Shown: positions 54,896 through 64,000, counted from the first letter of the stretch. The stretch: 64,000 nucleotides of DNA from Rhodopseudomonas palustris JSC-3b (GCA_000504425.1 KI632513.1:1804011-1868010); one strand, 5' to 3'. The notes: generated by a model not told the origin, from the sequence alone. Made by a program: numbers and translations.

Positions 54896-55795
54896 ATGGC
54901 TGCGCTAGACGACGTCTTTAGCGACGACATCACATTCCCGGCGACCGACGGGTTTGCGCTGGCGGCGACGCTCTATTTGCCGCTTGGGGCCAGGCGCAAT
55001 GCGGTGCTGATCAATTCGGCGACCGCGGTGCCGCGCAAAATTTATCGCGGTTTTGCCAGCTATCTGGCGCGGCGCGGTAGCGCAGTGCTGACTTATGACT
55101 ATCGCGGTATTGGCGGTTCACGGCCGCCGCCGCCGCGCGGCAGCGACCGGGCGCCCTCTTTGGCGCGGTTCGAGGCCACCATGGCCGACTGGGCGGCCAA
55201 GGACGTCACCGCCGCGGTGACCTGGATGCGCGAGCGCTACGACACGCTGCCGCTGCGCTATGTCGGGCACTCATTCGGCGGCCAGGCGCTCGGGCTGTTG
55301 CCCAATAATCATGAGATTTCTCGGGCGCTGCTGGTCGCCGCCCAGGCCGGCAGCTGGAAGCTGATCGCCCATCCCGAGCGCTACCGGGTGGCGCTGCTGC
55401 TCAACGTGCTCGGCGTGCCGCTGACCCATCTGTTCGGCTACGCCCCCGGCCGGATCGGGCTTGGCGAGGACCTGCCCAAGGGTGTGTTTCTGCAGTGGGT
55501 CGATTGGGTGATGCGCGAGCGCTACATGTTCGACGACAAGAGCCTGGTGGCGCTGGCGAATTTTCCATTCTACCGCGGCGCGCTGCGCGCGCTGTGCTTC
55601 ACCGACGACCCGTGGGCGACCCGGCCGGCGGTCGAGATGCTGTGCGCCGGATTCGAATCAGTCCGGCCCGAGATCATCAGCATCGCCCCGGAAGATACCG
55701 ACGCCGACGCGATCGGCCATTTCGGCTTTTTCCGCCCCGAACACCGCGATACCTTGTGGCGCGCCGCCGCCGAATGGCTGGAAGATCAGAACTAA
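54896..55795 (+). CDS. Alpha/beta hydrolase
   Basis: 299 residues. The nucleophile elbow is GHSFGG; the oxyanion region is in [13 protein letters not shown], and a late HFGFF carries the catalytic histidine. It has no signal peptide and no membrane helix. The family is of unknown substrate, with homologues in alpha- and gammaproteobacteria. ATG 54896 is the start consistent with homologues. It converges on gor. Confidence 0.85.
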   Translation: MAALDDVFSDDITFPATDGFALAATLYLPLGARRNAVLINSATAVPRKIYRGFASYLARRGSAVLTYDYRGIGGSRPPPPRGSDRAPSLARFEATMADWAAKDVTAAVTWMRERYDTLPLRYVGHSFGGQALGLLPNNHEISRALLVAAQAGSWKLIAHPERYRVALLLNVLGVPLTHLFGYAPGRIGLGEDLPKGVFLQWVDWVMRERYMFDDKSLVALANFPFYRGALRALCFTDDPWATRPAVEMLCAGFESVRPEIISIAPEDTDADAIGHFGFFRPEHRDTLWRAAAEWLEDQN

Positions 55796-55811
55796 CGGGG
55801 ATAGCGGCCCG

Positions 55812-57197
55812 CTACTCGGCCGCCTCACGGACATGGCGCACGGTCGGGCTGCGCATCGTCACCAGCTCCTCGGCCGCGGTCGGATGCAGCGCCATGGTGG
55901 CGTCGAAATCGGCCTTGGTGGCCTTCATCTTCACGGCAATGGCGACCACCTGCACCAGCTCGGCGGCTTCCGGGCCGACGATATGGCAGCCGACCACCCG
56001 GTCGGTCGTGCCATCGACCACCAGTTTCATCAGCACCCGGGTGTCGCGGCCGGACAGCGTCACCTTCATCGGCCGGAACGAGGTCTTGTAGATATCGACG
56101 CGGCTGTACTGCGCGCGCGCCTCGGCCTCGGTCAGGCCCACCGTGCCGACTTCGGGCTGCGAGAATACCGCGGTCGGGATGTCGGCGTAATCGACCGTGA
56201 CCGAGCGCCCGCCGAACACGGTGTCGGCGAAGGCGTGGCCCTCGCGGATCGCCACCGGCGTCAGGTTGAAGCGATGGGTGACATCGCCGATCGCGTAGAT
56301 ATGCGGCACCGAGGTGCGCGAAAATCCATCGACCAGCACGCCGCCATTGCTGGGATCGATCGCCACACCGGCCTTTTCCAGGCCGAGATTGGCGACATTG
56401 GGATGGCGGCCGATCGCGAACATCACCTGATCGGAGGCCACGCTCGAACCGTTCGACAGATGCGAGGTGTATTCCTCGCCATGCTTGTCGATCGCGGCCA
56501 CGGTGCAGCCGGTCAAAATGGTGATGCCAGCCTTTTCCATCTCGGCGCGGACATGGGCGCGCACGTCATCGTCAAAGCCGCGCAGCACGTTCTCGCCGCG
56601 ATAGACCAGCGTCACGTCGCTGCCGAGCCCGGCGAAGATGCAAGCGAATTCCAGCGCGATATAGCCGCCGCCCTGGATCACGATCCGCTTCGGCTGCTGC
56701 GGCAGATGAAAAACCTCGTTCGAGGAGATCACATGCTCGATGCCGGGAATGGCAGGGCCATGGTTGGGCGCGCCGCCGGTGGCGATCAGCACGGTGCGGG
56801 CACGCACGGTCTCGCCCGAGCTGAGCCGCAGCGTGTGCGGGTCTTCAAACACCGCGCGCGACCGGACGATCTTGGCGCCGGACTTTTCGACATTGGCCGC
56901 ATAGACCGCCTCGAGCCGAGCGATCTCGCGATCCTTATTGGCAATCAGCGTCGCCCAATCGAACGACGCCTGCGGGATGCGCCAGCCGAAGCCGGCGGCA
57001 TCCTGCAATTCGTGGTGTACGTGCGAGGCGTACACCATCAGCTTCTTGGGCACGCAGCCGCGAATCACGCAGGTGCCGCCGAACCGATATTCTTCCGCCA
57101 CCATCACCCGGGCGCCATGGCCGGCAGCGATGCGCGCGGCGCGCACACCGCCCGAACCGCCGCCGATTACGAACAGATCGACATCGAAATCGGTCAT
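55812..57197 (-). CDS. gor: Glutathione-disulfide reductase
   Basis: 461 residues. FAD motif FVIGGGSGGVRAARIA; redox-active GGTCVIRGCVPKK; NADPH-binding IQGGGYIALEFACIF; C-terminal HPTAAEELVTM. It reduces GSSG with NADPH. It is the last gene of rpiA-DUF2059-gor and starts 35 bp after the DUF2059 gene. The start MTDFDVDLFV fits homologues. Confidence 0.94.
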   Translation of the reverse strand: MTDFDVDLFVIGGGSGGVRAARIAAGHGARVMVAEEYRFGGTCVIRGCVPKKLMVYASHVHHELQDAAGFGWRIPQASFDWATLIANKDREIARLEAVYAANVEKSGAKIVRSRAVFEDPHTLRLSSGETVRARTVLIATGGAPNHGPAIPGIEHVISSNEVFHLPQQPKRIVIQGGGYIALEFACIFAGLGSDVTLVYRGENVLRGFDDDVRAHVRAEMEKAGITILTGCTVAAIDKHGEEYTSHLSNGSSVASDQVMFAIGRHPNVANLGLEKAGVAIDPSNGGVLVDGFSRTSVPHIYAIGDVTHRFNLTPVAIREGHAFADTVFGGRSVTVDYADIPTAVFSQPEVGTVGLTEAEARAQYSRVDIYKTSFRPMKVTLSGRDTRVLMKLVVDGTTDRVVGCHIVGPEAAELVQVVAIAVKMKATKADFDATMALHPTAAEELVTMRSPTVRHVREAAE

Positions 57198-57232
57198 TCG
57201 ACCTTGGCTCCCGTTTGACTGCGGCGTCGCGG

Positions 57233-57748
57233 TTAGATTTCCTTGCCGCGCTTGCGCATCTCGGCGCGGAACTTGCCGTTGACTTCCTCGGCAAAGCTCT
57301 GCGCCCACTGGTTCATGTACTGCATGCTGGCGGCAATCGACTTCGGCTCCTGCGCGAGCAGCTTTTGGCCGAGCGGCGACTTGTAGAAGGTCACGAGGTC
57401 CTTCAGCTCCTGCTCGGTGAAGTCGTTGGCATAGATCTTCGCCATCTGCTCGGCGATTTCCTTCTCGCGGCCGGCGGTCTCCTTGGCCACCACCAGCGCG
57501 ACCTCGTTGAGGTCCTTCTGGTAGTTGAGATTGGTCTGGATCAGGGTGTCCTTGGTGCGCTGTACGATGTTGGGCACCGCGTTGGAGAACATCGCGCTGA
57601 CGTTCTTCATCGCCAGGATTTCGCGCGCCGCCGCCATGGCCGCCGGCGTACCGGGCTTCAACTGGGCCGGCTGCTGCGCGGCCACGGTCGTCATCGACAC
57701 GCCGAGCGCAATGCCGGCAGCAAGCACGATGTTAGCGATAGTCCTCAT
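57233..57748 (-). CDS. DUF2059 secreted protein
   Basis: 171 residues. A signal peptide ([22 protein letters not shown]) precedes an all-helical domain with [20 protein letters not shown] and [13 protein letters not shown], typical of DUF2059. Role is unknown; likely periplasmic. It overlaps rpiA by 4 bp (ATGA) and precedes gor. The operon context with sugar and redox enzymes suggests co-regulation but not function. Confidence 0.9.
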   Translation of the reverse strand: MRTIANIVLAAGIALGVSMTTVAAQQPAQLKPGTPAAMAAAREILAMKNVSAMFSNAVPNIVQRTKDTLIQTNLNYQKDLNEVALVVAKETAGREKEIAEQMAKIYANDFTEQELKDLVTFYKSPLGQKLLAQEPKSIAASMQYMNQWAQSFAEEVNGKFRAEMRKRGKEI

Positions 57749-58470
57749 TTCGATTCTCCAGAAACGCGGCCGGATGACCGCTCGATGATGCGGATTCCTT
57801 GCGGGCTGGCCAGCACCGCCGAGCTTGCAAGGCCGATGAATAAGCCGTGTTCAACCACACCGGGAATAAAGCTCAGCGTGGCAGCGAGGCGGGTGGGGTC
57901 AGGAATCCGTCCCAGATGGGCGTCGATGATCCAGTGGCCGCCATCGGTGACGAAAGCATGGCCATCCTTGCCGCTGCGCAGCTTCAATTCACCGGAAATC
58001 CCGCAGCTGGCAATGGCGCGCTCGATGGCGTGCCGGGTGGCTGCCAGGCCAAACGGAATCACTTCGATCGGCAGCGGGAAACGGCCGAGCGTCTCGACCA
58101 GCTTGCTGTCATCGGCAATCACGATCATGCGATCGGACGCCGCCGCAACGATCTTCTCGCGCAGCAAGGCACCGCCACCGCCCTTGATCAGATTGAGTGC
58201 GCCGTCGATTTCATCGGCGCCGTCCACGGTGATGTCGAGCCGATCGATCTCATCGAGCGTGGTGAGCGGAATACCGCAGCGCTCGGCATCGGCGCGGGTC
58301 ACTTCCGAGGTCGGCACCCCGACCACCTGCAGCCCGGCACGCACCTTGGCACCGAGCAATTCGACGAAGTGTTTTGCGGTCGATCCCGTGCCCAACCCCA
58401 ATTTCATACCATCGCGGACCTGCTCCAGGGCCGTTGCGGCGGCTTGTCGCTTCAAATCATCCGGACTCAT
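57745..58470 (-). CDS. rpiA: Ribose-5-phosphate isomerase A
   Basis: 241 residues. [15 protein letters not shown] near residue 25 binds the phosphate; [24 protein letters not shown] holds the catalytic residues. It interconverts ribose-5-phosphate and ribulose-5-phosphate. It is divergent from gph (157 bp), and it opens an operon with the DUF2059 and gor genes. Confidence 0.95.
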   Translation of the reverse strand: MSPDDLKRQAAATALEQVRDGMKLGLGTGSTAKHFVELLGAKVRAGLQVVGVPTSEVTRADAERCGIPLTTLDEIDRLDITVDGADEIDGALNLIKGGGGALLREKIVAAASDRMIVIADDSKLVETLGRFPLPIEVIPFGLAATRHAIERAIASCGISGELKLRSGKDGHAFVTDGGHWIIDAHLGRIPDPTRLAATLSFIPGVVEHGLFIGLASSAVLASPQGIRIIERSSGRVSGESK

Positions 58471-58627
58471 CAGATAGGCTCACCCCTCGGGATCGCGGCA
58501 GCAATTGCAGCGATCGATATGCGCGCCTTATCTAGCGTCGATTGCCGGTGGCGAACAGGGCGGAAAAAACGCCGGCAACGACCCAAGGACGGTTGCGCAA
58601 ACGCACAGGGAGCGCTAGCGATTAAGA

Positions 58628-59314
58628 ATGACATCCTCTCGCATTATCGTTTTCGATCTCGATGGCACCCTGGTCGATACGGCACCCGACCTCGTCAACG
58701 CCCTCAATTACATCCTGGTCCGTGAAGGCATGCCCGCCGTGCCGATGGCCGCGGCGCGCAATATGATCGGCGCCGGGGTTCGCAAGCTGATCGAGCGGGG
58801 CCTGGAAGTGGACGGCCGCAACGCCAGCGTGGCCGACATCACCCGGCTCACCAACGATTTTATCGAGTATTACTCGGCCCATATCGCCGACGAATCGCGG
58901 CCGTTCGAGGGGCTGGAAACGGCGCTCGATACCCTCGCCACGCAGGGCTATCGGTTCGCGGTCTGCACCAACAAGCTGGAATGGCTGTCGAAGCTGCTGC
59001 TCGACCGGCTCGACATGACCTCGCGCTTTGCGGCGATCTGCGGCGGCGACACCTTTGGCGTCTCCAAGCCCGACCCGGTGATCCTGCGCCAGACCGTGGC
59101 GCGCGCCGGCGCTGATCTGACGCAGGCGATCATGGTCGGCGACGCCGGACCGGATGTCGGCGTGGCGCGCCGCGCTGGTATCCCTGTAATTGGCGTCGAG
59201 TTCGGTTATACCGACGTGCCGATCGCGGAACTCAATCCCGACCGGCTGATCGGCCATTACAGCCAGTTGCCCGACACCGTTGCCAACCTGATGGAAAGCC
59301 GGCAGAGCGCCTGA
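58628..59314 (+). CDS. gph: Phosphoglycolate phosphatase
   Basis: 228 residues, HAD superfamily. Motif I FDLDGTLVDTAPDL; motif II VCTNK; motif III lysine in VSKPDP; motif IV MVGDAGPDVGVA. It removes phosphate from 2-phosphoglycolate, a by-product of DNA repair and, in autotrophs, RuBisCO oxygenation. Divergent from rpiA. Other HAD substrates are possible. Confidence 0.9.
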   Translation: MTSSRIIVFDLDGTLVDTAPDLVNALNYILVREGMPAVPMAAARNMIGAGVRKLIERGLEVDGRNASVADITRLTNDFIEYYSAHIADESRPFEGLETALDTLATQGYRFAVCTNKLEWLSKLLLDRLDMTSRFAAICGGDTFGVSKPDPVILRQTVARAGADLTQAIMVGDAGPDVGVARRAGIPVIGVEFGYTDVPIAELNPDRLIGHYSQLPDTVANLMESRQSA

Positions 59315-59454
59315 TACCGCTGGTTTGGCCCACCCGGACGTGGTTAACCAAAGATTAACGTATGCAACCGTGTCGGTTGCATGGGGACGGCGTCGCCCGT
59401 AAGTTCCTCGGCGGGACTGTGGCGCGAAGCCGCATCAGAATTGGCAGAAATAAC

Positions 59455-59910
59455 ATGCGTAGAGTTTTCGTGATCGCAGCGGCGAGCTTGAGCTTGGCTG
59501 GCTGTTCGTCAATGTCGTTGGACGCGTTCAAATCGGCGCCGCCAACCGTGACGGTGCAACTCGACTCGGTGCCCTCGGGTGCTGAGGCCGTCACCTCGGT
59601 CGGCCCGAGCTGTAAGACGCCGTGCCAGGTGACCGTGCCGGCCAACGGCAACTTCACCGTCACCTTCTCGATGAACAAGTATCAGAGCGCGACGGTGCCG
59701 GTGCAGGTCACCACCACGGCGGGCGACTTCACCTCGCCGCCGGTCACCTCGGCCGACCCGAACCCGGTGCTGGCCGAGCTGCAGGCCGCGACCCCGGCCA
59801 AGAAGTCGAAGCCGGTGCGCAAGCGCAAGCCGAAGCCGGCCGCCGAGGCCCCGGCCGCCGCCGAGCCGGCCGAATCCTCGCCGTTCCCCGATCCGGCGGC
59901 GACGCGCTGA
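59455..59910 (+). CDS. Putative lipoprotein with PEGA-like domain
   Basis: 151 residues. The lipobox LAGC follows MRRVFVIAAASLS, so the cysteine near residue 17 is the lipid anchor. TVTVQLDSVPSGAEAVTSVG and CKTPCQVTVPANGNFTVTF resemble PEGA-type surface repeats. A basic, Pro/Ala-rich tail follows (KKSKPVRKRKPKPAAEA). Envelope location is likely; function is not known. ATG 59455 is chosen because the lipobox requires it. Confidence 0.75.
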   Translation: MRRVFVIAAASLSLAGCSSMSLDAFKSAPPTVTVQLDSVPSGAEAVTSVGPSCKTPCQVTVPANGNFTVTFSMNKYQSATVPVQVTTTAGDFTSPPVTSADPNPVLAELQAATPAKKSKPVRKRKPKPAAEAPAAAEPAESSPFPDPAATR

Positions 59911-59924
59911 TCAAGTCCGCGGCA

Positions 59925-59950
59925 CCGCACAATCATGCTTGATTGTGCGG
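59925..59950. terminator. Perfect hairpin downstream of the lipoprotein gene, possible terminator
   Basis: CCGCACAATCA pairs with TGATTGTGCGG (11 bp) around TGCT, 14 bp after the lipoprotein stop. There is no T-tract, so it could instead be a structured element in the moaA leader. Confidence 0.35.
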
Positions 59951-60020
59951 GACCGCGCTGGCGCTTACATTGTCCTTCACGCCGCCATTTGAACGGCGAC
60001 CGGGAGGACTTGTTTGGACG

Positions 60021-61046
60021 ATGGGAGCCGCGCTGAACCCACCCGCTGCCACGCCCATGATCGACCGCTTTGGCCGATCGATCAGTTATTTGCGGCTGTC
60101 GATCACTGACCGCTGCGACCTGCGCTGCGTGTACTGCATGTCCGAGGACATGACCTTCCTGCCGCGCGCCGACCTGCTCACTTACGAAGAACTCGACCGG
60201 CTCTGTGCCGCCTTCATCCAGAAAGGCGTGCGCAAACTGCGCCTCACCGGCGGCGAACCACTGGTCCGGCGCAATGTGATGTCGCTGCTGCGGCTGCTGT
60301 CGCGCCATCTGCATAGCGGCGGCCTTGATGAGTTGACGCTCACCACCAACGGCCTGCAATTGCAGCGCTACGCGGCCGAACTGCGCGACTGCGGCATTCA
60401 GCGCATCAATGTGTCGCTTGATACGCTCGATCCCGACAAATTCCGCGCCGTCACCCGCTGGGGCGATCTTGGCCGGGTGCTGGCCGGTATCACCGCCGCG
60501 CGCGATGCCGGCCTCGCCGTCAAGATCAATACCGTGGTGCTCAAAGACCTCAACGAGGACGAGATCCCTCGCCTGCTCGATTGGGCGCATGGCCACGGCA
60601 TGACTTTGACGCTGATCGAAGTGATGCCGATGGGCGATGTTGGCACAGGCCGCATCGACCAATACGTGCCGCTGTCGCTGGTACGCAACCGTCTCGCGCA
60701 GCGCTACACGCTCAGCGAACTCGACGAGCGCAGCGGCGGCCCCGCGCGCTATCTGCGGGTTCAGGAGACCGGCGGCAAGCTCGGCCTGATCACGCCGATG
60801 ACCCATAATTTCTGTGAATCCTGCAACCGGGTTCGGATCACCTGCACCGGCACACTTCATACTTGTCTCGGCCAGGACGACGCCTGTGATCTACGCAGCC
60901 CACTGCGCGCGTCGGCCGACGACCGCCTGTTGCTGGAAGCCATTGATCGCGCGATCGACGCGAAGCCCAAAGGACATGATTTCATCATCGACAGGCGCAG
61001 CGACCGGCCGAGCGTCGGCCGGCATATGAGCGTCACGGGAGGATGA
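60021..61046 (+). CDS. moaA: GTP 3',8-cyclase MoaA
   Basis: 341 residues, radical SAM. The first [4Fe-4S] cluster is ligated by CDLRCVYC with the preceding SITDR; the second by [25 protein letters not shown] is the SAM-binding GGE motif. With MoaC it converts GTP to cyclic pyranopterin monophosphate in molybdenum cofactor synthesis. The start is ATG 60021, with GGGAGG upstream at a slightly long distance. MoaC is not in the window. Confidence 0.95.
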   Translation: MGAALNPPAATPMIDRFGRSISYLRLSITDRCDLRCVYCMSEDMTFLPRADLLTYEELDRLCAAFIQKGVRKLRLTGGEPLVRRNVMSLLRLLSRHLHSGGLDELTLTTNGLQLQRYAAELRDCGIQRINVSLDTLDPDKFRAVTRWGDLGRVLAGITAARDAGLAVKINTVVLKDLNEDEIPRLLDWAHGHGMTLTLIEVMPMGDVGTGRIDQYVPLSLVRNRLAQRYTLSELDERSGGPARYLRVQETGGKLGLITPMTHNFCESCNRVRITCTGTLHTCLGQDDACDLRSPLRASADDRLLLEAIDRAIDAKPKGHDFIIDRRSDRPSVGRHMSVTGG

Positions 61047-61217
61047 AAACAGCAGCGGATCAGCGCGCGCGGTACACGTCGTCGCGGCTGCTGAACGCCC
61101 TGCTTTTTCCGATTGACGTTGCATTAGTCCGCTGAAATTGTGCCGCGATCTCTCCCAGCCTCGGCTGACGGCGGCTTAGAGCTCGGGGACCACCAGCAGC
61201 AACCGGGAGAAGAGTCC

Positions 61218-61817
61218 GTGCGAAGCTTACTTGCACTCAGTCGAGCGATCGACGCCGTCAACAGCGTCATCGGGCGCTGGATATCCTGGTTGATCCTGAT
61301 CGCCGTGGTGATCTCCGCGACCAACGCGGTGGTCCGCAAAACGCTCGACCTCTCTTCCAATCTCTATCTGGAATTGCAGTGGGTGCTGTTCAGCGTGGTG
61401 TTCCTGATGTGCTCGCCCTGGACGCTGCTCAACAACGAGCACATCCGGATCGACATCATCAACCACGCATTGCCGCTCAAGCTGCGCGGCTGGATCGACA
61501 TGATCGGCCACGTGTTCTTCCTGCTGCCGTTCGCCGTGATCATGCTGTGGTGGTCGATCCCGTTTTTCCTCAGTTCCTGGCATCAGAACGAACAATCGTT
61601 CAGCGCTGGCGGCCTGCCGCAATGGCCGGCCAAGTCGCTGATCATGGTGGCCTGCGTGCTGCTGATCATCCAGGCGATTTCCGAGATCATCAAACGCGCC
61701 GCCATGCTGATGGGGCGCATCCCGGACTCGAACGCGTCCGCAGCCGGCTCGCACCACTCTGCCGAGATCGAAGCCGAGCGGCTGATGGCCACTGTCATAA
61801 CCGGCGACAAGCGATAA
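61218..61817 (+). CDS. TRAP transporter small permease (DctQ-like)
   Basis: 199 residues, four membrane helices: ISWLILIAVVISATNAVV, WVLFSVVFLMCSPWTL, IGHVFFLLPFAVIMLWW and SLIMVACVLLIIQAI. NNEHIRIDII is the DctQ signature. GTG 61218 follows GGGAGAAG. Together with the large permease 29 bp downstream it imports an organic anion using the ion gradient. No DctP binding protein is visible here. Confidence 0.9.
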   Translation: MRSLLALSRAIDAVNSVIGRWISWLILIAVVISATNAVVRKTLDLSSNLYLELQWVLFSVVFLMCSPWTLLNNEHIRIDIINHALPLKLRGWIDMIGHVFFLLPFAVIMLWWSIPFFLSSWHQNEQSFSAGGLPQWPAKSLIMVACVLLIIQAISEIIKRAAMLMGRIPDSNASAAGSHHSAEIEAERLMATVITGDKR

Positions 61818-61846
61818 GCGCGGTCATCCAAGAGGGGCAATAGACA

Positions 61847-63688
61847 ATGACCGCGATGTTCATCCACTACATGGCGCCGATTATGTTCGTGTCGCTGGTG
61901 GTGTTTCTGCTGCTTGGCTATCCGGTGGCGTTTTCGCTGGCTGCGAACGGCCTGATCTTCGCCTTCATCGGCATCGAACTCGGACTGTTCCGCCCGGACT
62001 TTTTGCAGGCGCTGCCCGAACGCGTCTACGGCGTGATGAATAACGACACGCTGCTGGCGATTCCATTCTTCACCTTCATGGGGCTGGTGCTGGAAAGATC
62101 CGGCATGGCCGAGGACCTGCTGGAAACCATCGGCCAACTATTCGGCTCGGTGCGTGGCGGCATCGCCTATGCGGTGGTGTTCGTCGGCGCGCTGCTGGCC
62201 GCTACCACCGGCGTGGTCGCGGCCTCGGTGATCTCGATGGGCCTGATCTCGCTGCCGATCATGCTGCGCTACGGCTATGACCGGCGCATCGCGTCGGGCG
62301 TGATCGCGGCCTCCGGCACCCTCGCCCAGATCATCCCGCCCTCGCTGGTGCTGATCGTGATGGCCGACCAGCTCGGCCGTTCGGTGGGCGACATGTATGA
62401 AGGCGCCTTCATCCCCGGCATCGTGCTGGCGCTGCTCTACGCCGGCTACATCTTCCTGATGACCATTATTGCGCCGAAGTCGGTGCCCGGCCTGCCGCTG
62501 GAAGCCCAGACCCTGCGCGAGCCGGAGACGGCGCGCAGCCCGCTGATCCTGCCGCTCGCCGCGCTCACCGCCGCCGGCGCTGGCTATCTGCTCGTGGTGC
62601 ATCTGCGGCTGTTCGACTGGACGGCACCGTTCTTTGCCACGGTTGGCGCCAGCGAACTGGTGATGCACGGCATCTGGTTCTTCCTGGTGCTCGGCATCAT
62701 GACCAAGCCGTTCGTCGGCATGATCCGGATGATGACGATTTCGCTGTTCCTGGTGCTGGCGGCGGCGACCGCGCTCGCGATGGTGCTGATGTCCTACACC
62801 GAGGTGAAGTCCGGCGCCGACTATGTGGTGCTGACCATGTCGGTGACGGTGGCGCTGTGCTTTGGCGCCGCGGTGATCAACCGCGTGCTCAAGCTCAAGC
62901 TGCTGTCCAAGCTTGCCGAGCAGGTGGTGTTCGTGATGGTGCCGCCGCTCGGCCTGATCTTCCTGGTGCTCGGCACCATCTTCATCGGCGTCGCCACGCC
63001 GACCGAAGGCGGCGCCATGGGGGCCGCTGGCGCCATGCTGCTGGCGGCGATGAAGCGCCGCCTGACCTTCAACCTGACCAAGCAGGCGGTGGAGTCGACC
63101 GCCAAGCTGGCGGCGTTCGTGATCTTCATCCTGATCGGCGCCCGGGTGTTCTCGCTCACCTTCTATGGCGTGAACGGCCATCGCTGGGTCGAAGAACTGC
63201 TGGTGTCGATGCCCGGCGGCCAGCTCGGCTTCCTTCTGTTCGTCAACGCCTTCGTGTTCGTGCTGGCGTTCTTCCTCGACTTCTTCGAGCTGGCGTTCAT
63301 CGTGATCCCGCTGCTTGGCCCCGCGGCCGAAAAGCTCGGCATCGATCTCGTCTGGTTCGGCGTCATGCTCGCGGTCAATATCCAGACCTCGTTCATGCAT
63401 CCGCCGTTCGGCTTTGCGCTGTTCTTCCTGAGATCGGTGGCACCCAAAGTGCCCTATATCGACAGGATCAGCGGCAAAACCATGCAGCCCGTCACCACCG
63501 GCCAGATCTATTGGGGCGCGGTGCCGTTCGTGATCATCCAGCTGGTCATGGTGGTGCTGGTGATCGCATTCCCGTCGATGGTGATGCACTACAAGGGCGC
63601 AGCCAGCAACGTCGATCCCTCCAAGGTCAATATCGACATCCCGCAGATCGAGATGCCGCAGATCGACCTCGGCCCGCCAAAATTCTGA
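61847..63688 (+). CDS. TRAP transporter large permease (DctM-like), extended
   Basis: 613 residues, clearly longer than the usual 425-440. The DctM core is seen in FFTFMGLVLERSGMAEDLL, SGTLAQIIPPSLVLIVMAD and GVATPTEGGAMGA. The extra about 170 residues lie in the middle, mostly hydrophobic (PLAALTAAGAGYLLVVHL and later helices), and a charged tail with VNIDIPQIEMPQIDL ends the protein. The family is of the large-insert type. Substrate is unknown. It follows dctQ at 29 bp. Confidence 0.92.
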   Translation: MTAMFIHYMAPIMFVSLVVFLLLGYPVAFSLAANGLIFAFIGIELGLFRPDFLQALPERVYGVMNNDTLLAIPFFTFMGLVLERSGMAEDLLETIGQLFGSVRGGIAYAVVFVGALLAATTGVVAASVISMGLISLPIMLRYGYDRRIASGVIAASGTLAQIIPPSLVLIVMADQLGRSVGDMYEGAFIPGIVLALLYAGYIFLMTIIAPKSVPGLPLEAQTLREPETARSPLILPLAALTAAGAGYLLVVHLRLFDWTAPFFATVGASELVMHGIWFFLVLGIMTKPFVGMIRMMTISLFLVLAAATALAMVLMSYTEVKSGADYVVLTMSVTVALCFGAAVINRVLKLKLLSKLAEQVVFVMVPPLGLIFLVLGTIFIGVATPTEGGAMGAAGAMLLAAMKRRLTFNLTKQAVESTAKLAAFVIFILIGARVFSLTFYGVNGHRWVEELLVSMPGGQLGFLLFVNAFVFVLAFFLDFFELAFIVIPLLGPAAEKLGIDLVWFGVMLAVNIQTSFMHPPFGFALFFLRSVAPKVPYIDRISGKTMQPVTTGQIYWGAVPFVIIQLVMVVLVIAFPSMVMHYKGAASNVDPSKVNIDIPQIEMPQIDLGPPKF

Positions 63689-63712
63689 CGGGTACGTCAC
63701 GGCGCGCTCTAC

Positions 63713-63823
63713 GTCAGTGCGAGCGAAGCGAAGCAAACCAGATCGCACAAAGCTGGATTGCTTCGTCGCGTAGCCTGTGCCCGGACGGCGCAAAGCGCCG
63801 ATCCGGGTGCTCCTCGCACTGAC
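63713..63823. repeat. Palindromic intergenic repeat (family C)
   Basis: GTCAGTGCGAGCGAAGCGAA...CAGATCGCAC mirrors CTGGATTGCTTCGTCGCG...GCTCCTCGCACTGAC, with an extra GGACGGCGCAAAGCGCCGATCC-type hairpin. It is related to 47329-47404. Confidence 0.75.
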
Positions 63824-63853
63824 GGCAGCTTGAAACCAAGCCGCAGACAACAA

Positions 63854-63890
63854 AAAGCCCGGCCTTCGCAAGAAGGCCGGGCTTTGTTTT
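63854..63890. terminator. Strong rho-independent terminator
   Basis: AAAGCCCGGCCTT pairs with AAGGCCGGGCTTT around CGCAAG, followed by GTTTT. It may end the TRAP operon across the family C repeat, or a gene beyond the window on the other strand. Confidence 0.8.
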
Positions 63891-63922
63891 AGATATCATA
63901 CCATCGGGCCCCACCAATGACC

Positions 63923-64000
63923 GTCATACCCGCGCTTGTCGCGGGTATCCACGTCTTGAAATCGTATCAAGATCAAAGGCGTGGATGGGGGGGGGGGGCC
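63923..64000. repeat. Two-palindrome intergenic repeat (family A), cut by window end
   Basis: GTCATACCCGCG-CTTGT-CGCGGGTAT, then CCACGTCTTGA...TCAAAGGCGTGG. The second hairpin, expected to read ATGGCCGGGACGAGCCCGG, is replaced by ATGGGGGGGGGGGGCC. Confidence 0.65.

Larger units (their letters stand above)
63689..64000. other. Intergenic repeats at the window end
   Basis: 312 bp without a gene. It contains a family C repeat (63713-63823), the terminator hairpin (63854-63890), a family A repeat cut by the window end (63923-64000), and a terminal poly-G run. Confidence 0.6.

Noticed and set aside
59925..59950. Hairpin upstream of moaA as a molybdenum-cofactor riboswitch
   Set aside because: A single short hairpin cannot be the multi-stem Moco motif; no further conserved stems were seen before the moaA start.
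62138..63871. 577-codon reverse frame opposite dctM
   Set aside because: Extreme His/Glu/Gln content results from antisense reading of hydrophobic codons; dctM is the real gene.

Overview
The window is high-GC alphaproteobacterial chromosome. The gene set points to the Nitrobacteraceae/Bradyrhizobiaceae (Rhodopseudomonas, Bradyrhizobium and relatives). Indicators are the acpXL very-long-chain fatty acid cluster for lipid A, a class II DAHP synthase, PssA plus a short Psd for phosphatidylethanolamine, an Atm1-type exporter, DUF2865 and DUF6894 proteins, and several families of palindromic intergenic repeats. No rRNA, tRNA, CRISPR array or prophage was seen. Genus-level assignment is inference. 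Nearly all of it is ordinary chromosomal housekeeping; the accessory parts are the repeats, one insertion sequence and the left edge.

Layout. 1-6 kb: a truncated REP-associated transposase with its own REP, small hypothetical genes, a membrane protein with zinc-ribbon-like cysteine pairs, and a chemoreceptor. 6-7.4 kb: a complete IS4-family element sitting inside a palindromic repeat, with an 11-bp target duplication. 7.4-9.6 kb: bacterioferritin, its [2Fe-2S] ferredoxin under a possible Fur box, and two related small secreted proteins. 9.7-19.2 kb: lytic transglycosylase, UPF0114, trans-aconitate methyltransferase, EttA, an L,D-transpeptidase, and two rhodanese-type sulfurtransferases. 19.4-26.1 kb: a divergent VWA/MoxR pair, a HerA-like ATPase, and an AhpD-like protein coupled to an MgtC protein.

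26.2-31.6 kb holds the most coherent system: acpXL, a FabZ-like dehydratase, a ketosynthase-like protein lacking catalytic residues, an intact ketosynthase, an alcohol dehydrogenase-like protein and an LpxXL acyltransferase. Together they would build and transfer the C26-C28 secondary acyl chain of lipid A. 31.8-36.4 kb: polyamine-type binding protein, aminotransferase, periplasmic rhodanese, and MotA/MotB. 36.7-40.4 kb: PssA, Psd and the Atm1-type exporter. 40.6-46.8 kb: LOG-family protein, an FAD 2-hydroxyacid dehydrogenase with a ThDP enzyme, citramalate synthase, an acetyltransferase and a 43-residue membrane protein.

46.8-47.6 kb is a dense repeat island downstream of cysS. It contains a DUF559 nuclease-like gene bracketed by inverted repeats, and two extra copies of the last codons of cysS separate the repeats. 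47.6-58.5 kb: cysS, secreted proteins, the aroG-dgkA-nadE operon, a hydrolase, and the rpiA-DUF2059-gor operon. 58.6-64 kb: gph, a lipoprotein, moaA, and a TRAP transporter (dctQ, dctM) without a visible binding protein. The window ends in a poly-G run inside a repeat, which may be an assembly artefact.

The most unusual observations are the DUF559/inverted-repeat unit with the cysS-tail duplications, the catalytically degenerate ketosynthase paired with an active one, and the IS inserted at a GGG-N5-CCC site within a REP.
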